This document shows positions 57,392 to 64,000 of a DNA stretch of 64,000 bases, one piece after another. The stretch's first letter is position 1. Each line of letters starts with the position of its first letter. The notes below the pieces were generated by a model. The model searched no databases, was not told the origin of the DNA, and saw only the letters and a program-made list of their open reading frames with translations. Both the position numbers and the translations under genes were made by a program. Origin of the DNA: Oscillospiraceae bacterium (GTDB lineage Bacteria; Bacillota; Clostridia; Oscillospirales; Acutalibacteraceae). The stretch is taken from assembly GCA_015066525.1 (NCBI GenBank), contig SVOG01000005.1, positions 1-64,000 of the forward strand, in the 5' to 3' direction.

Positions 57392-58867
57392 TTATTTTGC
57401 GCGTGGAAGCGTAAAGATGAATTCCGCCTCGCTTTGCGAATCGGATTTCGCCCAGATTCTGCCGCCGTGCATCTCGACCATCATCTTGACGATGTAGAGT
57501 CCGAGCCCCGCGCCGCTCGCGTCGAGCGAACGGGATTTGTCGACCTTGTAGAACCGTTCGAAGAGATGCGCAAGTTCCTGAGACTTGATGCCTTCGCCGC
57601 TGTTTTTGATGGAAACCTGTACGAATTCCGTGCCCTCGGTCACGTTGACGGCGATGTAGCCACCCTCGTTGGTGAACTTCACCGCGTTGTCGAAGAGATT
57701 GTATACCACCTGGTAAATCATATCCGTGTCGGCGTGGACGCGGTGCGGCTGCATACTGTCGAGTCCGCGAATTTCGATATGCTTTTTATCTATGTTTTGC
57801 TCAAAGGTGAGCAGAATATGAATAATCTGGTCCGAAATATTGTAATTCTTCGGCTTCATTTCGAAATCGCCCGACTCCATCTTGCTCATATTGAGCATCG
57901 CGACGACGAGCCGCGAAAGCCGGCGTACTTCGCCCGATACAATCTTGAGATAATAATCCTGCTTATCCTTCGGAATCGTGCCGTCGAGAATGCCGTCGAT
58001 GAAGCCTGCGATGGAGGTCATCGGTGTTTTCAACTCGTGCGAAACATTCGCAACGAAGGAGCGGCGCGAACTTTCGAGCTTATCGAGTGCGTCCGCCATA
58101 TCGTTAAAGGCGATACCGAGGTCGGCGAGTTCATCGTTACCCTGGATATTGACGCGGTAGGAGAAATCGCCCACTGCAAAACGCTTTGCCGCCGTGCTCA
58201 TCTGCTGCAGGGGCGTTACCATCTTCTTCGTCAGCAGCCATATCATCAAAAAGCCGACGGAAAGACAGATGATTGCCACAAAGATGAACATCTTGATGAC
58301 CGACTCCACGAGGTCCGTCGTGCCGCTTTCAACCACGGCGAAAACCGAGCCGATGATGCTGTCGTGTGCCTTGATGGCGGTGCCGACGATGTAGCAGCTC
58401 TCATTATTGATAATCGCGCTGGATATCGCGGTGCCGTTTTCGAGCACGCTCTGGATAATCTTGTCGTCCATCTTGAACTGGCTGTGCTCTTCGCAGACCA
58501 TATAGCCCGTGTAAAACGGCTTGTTTCCGATTTGCTCCTTACACAGGATGATGTTGCCCGCGTTGTCGCATACGTAAACATCACTGTCGATGCAGTTGGA
58601 TACCACTGCGAGCGATTCGCATATCATCGCCTTTTCCTGCGAGTAGTCCGCGTTCATATTGTTGACGATGAGCGTCTGCGAAATGTTTTCTGCAATCGAC
58701 TCCGTGTTCTCCTGCAGCAGCTCGGTCTTGGCGTTGATGGAGTAGGAATTTACCATAAATATCAGCGAGGTACCAAGCACCGCAAAGGTGACGAGAAAGA
58801 TGGATGCAAACAGGATGAAATAGGTGATGAAGATATTTCCTCTTGTCTTTTTCTTACTTTTACTCAT
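57392..58867 (-). CDS. HAMP sensor histidine kinase
   Basis: A 491-residue kinase. TM1 is about 12-38, an extracellular sensor of about 150 residues follows (SDVYVCDNAGNIILCKEQIG ... FAVVESGTTD, double Cache/dCache-like), TM2 about 192-212, HAMP about 210-262. Phospho-His277 is in FVANVSHELKTPMTS. The ATPase domain has NLFDNAVKFTNEGG, IKNSGEGI and GAGLGLYIVKMMVEMHGG. The regulator gene is 73 bp upstream on the same strand; a hairpin repeat occupies the gap. Confidence 0.95.
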   Translation of the reverse strand: MSKSKKKTRGNIFITYFILFASIFLVTFAVLGTSLIFMVNSYSINAKTELLQENTESIAENISQTLIVNNMNADYSQEKAMICESLAVVSNCIDSDVYVCDNAGNIILCKEQIGNKPFYTGYMVCEEHSQFKMDDKIIQSVLENGTAISSAIINNESCYIVGTAIKAHDSIIGSVFAVVESGTTDLVESVIKMFIFVAIICLSVGFLMIWLLTKKMVTPLQQMSTAAKRFAVGDFSYRVNIQGNDELADLGIAFNDMADALDKLESSRRSFVANVSHELKTPMTSIAGFIDGILDGTIPKDKQDYYLKIVSGEVRRLSRLVVAMLNMSKMESGDFEMKPKNYNISDQIIHILLTFEQNIDKKHIEIRGLDSMQPHRVHADTDMIYQVVYNLFDNAVKFTNEGGYIAVNVTEGTEFVQVSIKNSGEGIKSQELAHLFERFYKVDKSRSLDASGAGLGLYIVKMMVEMHGGRIWAKSDSQSEAEFIFTLPRAK

Positions 58868-58875
58868 TATACTTT

Positions 58876-58900
58876 GTAGGGGCGACCTGTGGTCGCCCGC
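58876..58900. repeat. Hairpin, GTAGGGGCG family
   Basis: GTAGGGGCG then ACC-TGT-GGT then CGCCCGC: outer arms are identical to copies at 28155 and 62256, the inner arms differ but stay complementary. It lies between response regulator and kinase genes, within one likely transcript. Confidence 0.82.
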
Positions 58901-58940
58901 TTAAATTATGAATTATGAATTTATCATTAGGAACGCAGTC

Positions 58941-59636
58941 CTAATCCTTCGTTTCAAACTTATATCCTACGCCCCAGACGGTACGCAGTTCCCATTTGTC
59001 GGAAACGCCCTCGAGTTTCTCTCTGAGGCGCTTGACGTGTACGTCGACCGTTCTGCTGTCGCCGTAGTAGTCGAATCCCCATACCTCGTCGAGAAGCTGG
59101 TCGCGGGTGTAAACCCTGTTCGGATTCGAAGCGAAATGATAGATGAGCTCGAGCTCTTTGGGCGGGGTGTCGACTGCCACGCCGTTCACCTTGAGTTCGT
59201 AGTTCGTAATGTTGATTTCGAGTTTGTCGTAGATGACGACCTTCTTCTCGTTTTCGTCGTTGTCGGTGGCGCCCTTCGTTCTGCGCAGTACTGCTTTGAC
59301 GCGCGCCATCACTTCCTTGGCGTCAAACGGCTTTACGACGTAGTCGTCAGCGCCGAGCTCGAGCCCGAGCACCTTGTCAAAGGTTTCGCCCTTCGCTGTG
59401 AGCATAATAATCGGAGCGGATGAGGTCTTGCGGATTTCGCGGCAGACCTGCCAGCCGTCCATCTTCGGCAGCATAATATCGAGCAGTACGAGGTCGGGGG
59501 ATTTGGCGCGGAAGGTGTCCACTGCCTCCTGTCCGTCGTGCGCAGTAAATACGAGATAACCGTCGTTTTCGAGGTAGAGTTTCAGCAGTTCGCTGATATT
59601 GAGGTCGTCGTCCACTACTAAAATTTTGTCAGCCAT
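58941..59636 (-). CDS. OmpR/PhoB-family response regulator
   Basis: A 231-residue regulator. The receiver (1-120) has DDD (9-11), phospho-acceptor Asp53 (VLLDIMLPKMDGW), a Thr switch residue in IIMLTAKGE and Lys in YVVKPF. The winged helix (about 130-231) has PKELELIYHFASNPNRVYTRDQLLDEVWGFDYYGDSRTVDVHVKRLREKL. First gene of a pair with the kinase at 57392; PhoB/VicR-like in wording. Targets unknown; htrA downstream is a candidate. Confidence 0.95.
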   Translation of the reverse strand: MADKILVVDDDLNISELLKLYLENDGYLVFTAHDGQEAVDTFRAKSPDLVLLDIMLPKMDGWQVCREIRKTSSAPIIMLTAKGETFDKVLGLELGADDYVVKPFDAKEVMARVKAVLRRTKGATDNDENEKKVVIYDKLEINITNYELKVNGVAVDTPPKELELIYHFASNPNRVYTRDQLLDEVWGFDYYGDSRTVDVHVKRLREKLEGVSDKWELRTVWGVGYKFETKD

Positions 59637-59736
59637 AATCTATGTCCTTTCATTTACTGTAAAAGAATGTATCATTTATTTTTGTTCACATTTTTACCTT
59701 CGGGTGAACAATGTTTTAACATTTGTGAATATTTTT

Positions 59737-60966
59737 TTACCACTCTTTGCCCTTGCGGATGCAGGATTCGACATAGTCGATGAACTGCTTTGCACAGCGC
59801 GGGGAGCGTCCGCCGCGGCGGCGTGCCCAGTTCTCCGCTTCGCGCAGGAGCTTGTCGGTGTCGAAGTCGATGCCCCTGTCGCGCGCAATTTGCTCGGTGA
59901 TGTCGAGGAATTCTGCCTTGTCGGGATTCATAAAGGTGATGGTAACGCCGAAACGGTCGGAGAGCGAGAGCTCCTCCTGCATCGTGTCGCTGCGGTGAAC
60001 ATCGTTCTCGCGGTCGGCGTGGTTTTCTTTAATGAGATGACGTCGGTTCGAGGTGGCGTAAATCAGCGTGTTGCTCTGCCTGCCCGAGAGCGAGCCCTCG
60101 AGCGCCGCCTTGAGTTCGCCGAAAGAGTCGTCATGCGTGTCAAAGCTGAGGTCGTCGATGAAGATGATGAATTTCATCGGACTGTTTGCGATGCGCTCGC
60201 GAATCAGTGTCAGACTGCCGATTTCCGTTTTCTTGATTTCTATCATCCGCAGTCCGCGGTATTTGTATGCGTTGAGTACGGCGTGGACGGTCGAGCTCTT
60301 GCCCGTGCCGCGGTCGCCGTAGAGGAGGATGTTGTTTGCCGGCAGCCCGTCGAGGAATGCCTCGGTGTTTTCGAGTACCATATCTCGTTGACGCTCGTAG
60401 TTTTTGAGCTCGGCAAGTTCAATCGGGTCGGTGCTCGTAATCGGTACGAGGTCGCCGCCGTGCCAGGCAAAGGCGCAGTGTGTCGTGAATACGCCGTAGC
60501 CGTTATCCTCGTGGTAGCGGCAGAGCGCGTCGAAATTGCCTGCCCAGTCGTCGCCGAGCGGCGCGGGCGCCGTTCCCGTCTCCCAGCGGGGGAGGGTGAG
60601 GAGGACTTTCTCCTCTTCGCCGTAGGACGCGCCGATGATTTCATCCGCCGTCAGTTTCGCGATTGCCTCAAGCTTTTTCAGGTCGCTGATAACGCCGTCG
60701 TAAAGTGCTCTCGGTATGTCGTCCGCCTCGCCCGCAGCGGCAGCCTTGGTAAAGGCGTTGTCGTCGGTCAGAACGAGATCGGCAATATATTGCGTGAGGC
60801 TGCCGTGATGGCTCAGCTTTCTGAAAAAGGTACTGTAAAGCCGCGGCGTATCTTCGCCCCTTGCTCCGGCGAGCAGGGCGCGCAGCGCTTGCATCACGTC
60901 GTCCTCTTCGATATTGTAGACACAGATGGAGTCAATATAGTATTTGTATTCTTCAAACTTGTCCAT
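59737..60966 (-). CDS. DUF815-family AAA ATPase
   Basis: A 409-residue protein of the DUF815 group: an N-terminal helical part (1 to about 165), then an AAA domain with Walker A YGDRGTGKSS, Walker B FIIFIDDLSF, and ALEGSLSGRQSNTLIYATSNRRHLI, a strong family marker. The C-terminal lid ends with GRSPRCAKQFIDYVESC. The family resembles DnaA/ClpX loaders but has no proven role. The ATG at 60966 has GAGGTG just upstream. Monocistronic. Confidence 0.9.
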   Translation of the reverse strand: MDKFEEYKYYIDSICVYNIEEDDVMQALRALLAGARGEDTPRLYSTFFRKLSHHGSLTQYIADLVLTDDNAFTKAAAAGEADDIPRALYDGVISDLKKLEAIAKLTADEIIGASYGEEEKVLLTLPRWETGTAPAPLGDDWAGNFDALCRYHEDNGYGVFTTHCAFAWHGGDLVPITSTDPIELAELKNYERQRDMVLENTEAFLDGLPANNILLYGDRGTGKSSTVHAVLNAYKYRGLRMIEIKKTEIGSLTLIRERIANSPMKFIIFIDDLSFDTHDDSFGELKAALEGSLSGRQSNTLIYATSNRRHLIKENHADRENDVHRSDTMQEELSLSDRFGVTITFMNPDKAEFLDITEQIARDRGIDFDTDKLLREAENWARRRGGRSPRCAKQFIDYVESCIRKGKEW

Positions 60967-61111
60967 ATGACACCTCACCATAAAATAACTCACTATGATT
61001 TTACTCCATTTGTTCATAATTTACAAGGGAATTGTGGTAAAAATTACCGAATAATAGTAATTTTATTCAATAAAAACCGTATATTTTTTTATATTTTGTA
61101 GCAATTTACAC

Positions 61112-62214
<1,103 letters not shown>

Positions 62215-62223
62215 GGAAATCAA

Positions 62224-62249
62224 AAAAGCCGACGCAAGTCGGCTTTTGT
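62224..62249 (+). terminator. Terminator after ilvC
   Basis: A perfect 10-bp stem, AAAAGCCGAC (62224-62233) with 62238-62247 around GCAA. Confidence 0.92.
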
Positions 62250-62255
62250 TATTTC

Positions 62256-62418
62256 GTAGGGGCGGATATCATCCGCCCGCAGGCTCAAGGCTCAAGGCTC
62301 AAGGGTAGGGTGGGCGCTGCCCACACCCATTGTAGGGGTCGGCGCCCTCGACGACCCGTTAATTGTCCGAGGCGGAGCCGAGTAACCAAAACTAACCACT
62401 AAAAACTAACCACTAAAA
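62256..62418. repeat. Composite repeat: hairpin, heptamers, head, heptamers
   Basis: Left to right: a GTAGGGGCG hairpin (62256-62280); three GGCTCAA heptamers (62282-62302, reverse complement of TTGAGCC); a diverged inverted head (about 62309-62331, GTGGGC/GCCCAC palindrome); GTAGGGGTCGGCG; and four ACTAACC/ACTAAAA heptamers (62391-62418). No gene is seen. Confidence 0.85.
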
Positions 62419-62483
62419 ATAACTCTTGTATTTATAATCATACTATGTTAGAATACTGAAAGACTTTTTAGGAGGTAACTCTG

Positions 62484-64000
<1,517 letters not shown>

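Noticed and set aside
57371-58879. 502-codon plus-strand frame opposite the second sensor kinase
   Set aside because: Antisense shadow; the kinase has a complete set of catalytic boxes.
59599-61101. 500-codon open frame on the plus strand across the DUF815 gene
   Set aside because: It is the antisense of a convincing DUF815 ATPase with Walker motifs and a ribosome site; the translation has no recognisable motif and no ribosome site.

Overview
The window looks like chromosomal DNA of a spore-forming, anaerobic gut Clostridia of the Oscillospirales/Ruminococcaceae type. The basis is moderate-to-high GC, strong AGGAGG ribosome sites, sigma-A promoters of the TTGACA-17-TATAAT kind, SpoVT, GTP-type PEP carboxykinase, an MscL with a zinc-ribbon tail, rubredoxin, and several families of lysine-rich or BspA-like secreted proteins. 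I place it no more precisely than that. I see no rRNA, tRNA, CRISPR array, integrase, transposase or prophage gene. No stretch longer than about 300 bases lacks a gene; the longest, 45683-45971, is filled with repeats.

Layout. 0-4 kb: a (p)ppGpp synthetase, a 58-residue DUF4250 protein and RadC on the minus strand, then rubredoxin, an aldo/keto reductase and a small HD alarmone-hydrolase-like protein on the plus strand. 4-10.9 kb: a two-component system, a secreted protein with an orphan PqqD-like protein, an OhrR-type regulator with a recognisable operator, a secreted Ig/Fn3 protein and alanine racemase. 10.9-20 kb: polA-rimI-tsaD, pckG, a second secreted Ig/Fn3 protein with a TfoX-like protein, a zinc macrodomain hydrolase, and pnuC behind a transcription-attenuator leader. 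20-29 kb: gpsA, hisC, a GH43 enzyme, a reductase-trmN6-rsmI operon, a radical-SAM protein, mscL and a lipase-like hydrolase. 29.7-35.2 kb: a regulated metabolic locus of FGGY kinase, TetR regulator, class III aminotransferase and two-domain class II aldolase, with paired palindromic operators. 35.2-43.4 kb: a sigma/anti-sigma pair with a beta-propeller, spoVT, a wall-anchored surface protein, gtrA, rpsF-ssb-rpsR and a ClC antiporter.

43.6-45.7 kb is the oddest cluster: a leucine-rich surface protein followed by two tiny peptides of common design (KE-x-Y-x-KP ... DEYET-x-D-x-IT) and a lipoprotein whose last eight residues equal those of the first peptide. 46-53 kb: ftsE-ftsX-murein hydrolase activator, then rpe with two exported proteins and mgtE. 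53-64 kb: an acetyltransferase, an XRE/DUF4097 membrane regulator, HtrA, a second two-component system, a DUF815 ATPase, ilvC and a truncated ABC-F gene.

The most unexpected non-coding signal is a modular intergenic repeat. A conserved palindromic head of about 23 bp is followed within a few bases by a tandem array of 7-bp units, and the 7-bp word differs between loci. A separate hairpin family keeps its outer arms fixed while its inner arms change in a complementary way. Both are confined to spacers and appear to have shaped gene ends here; one supplies the stop codon of the TetR gene.
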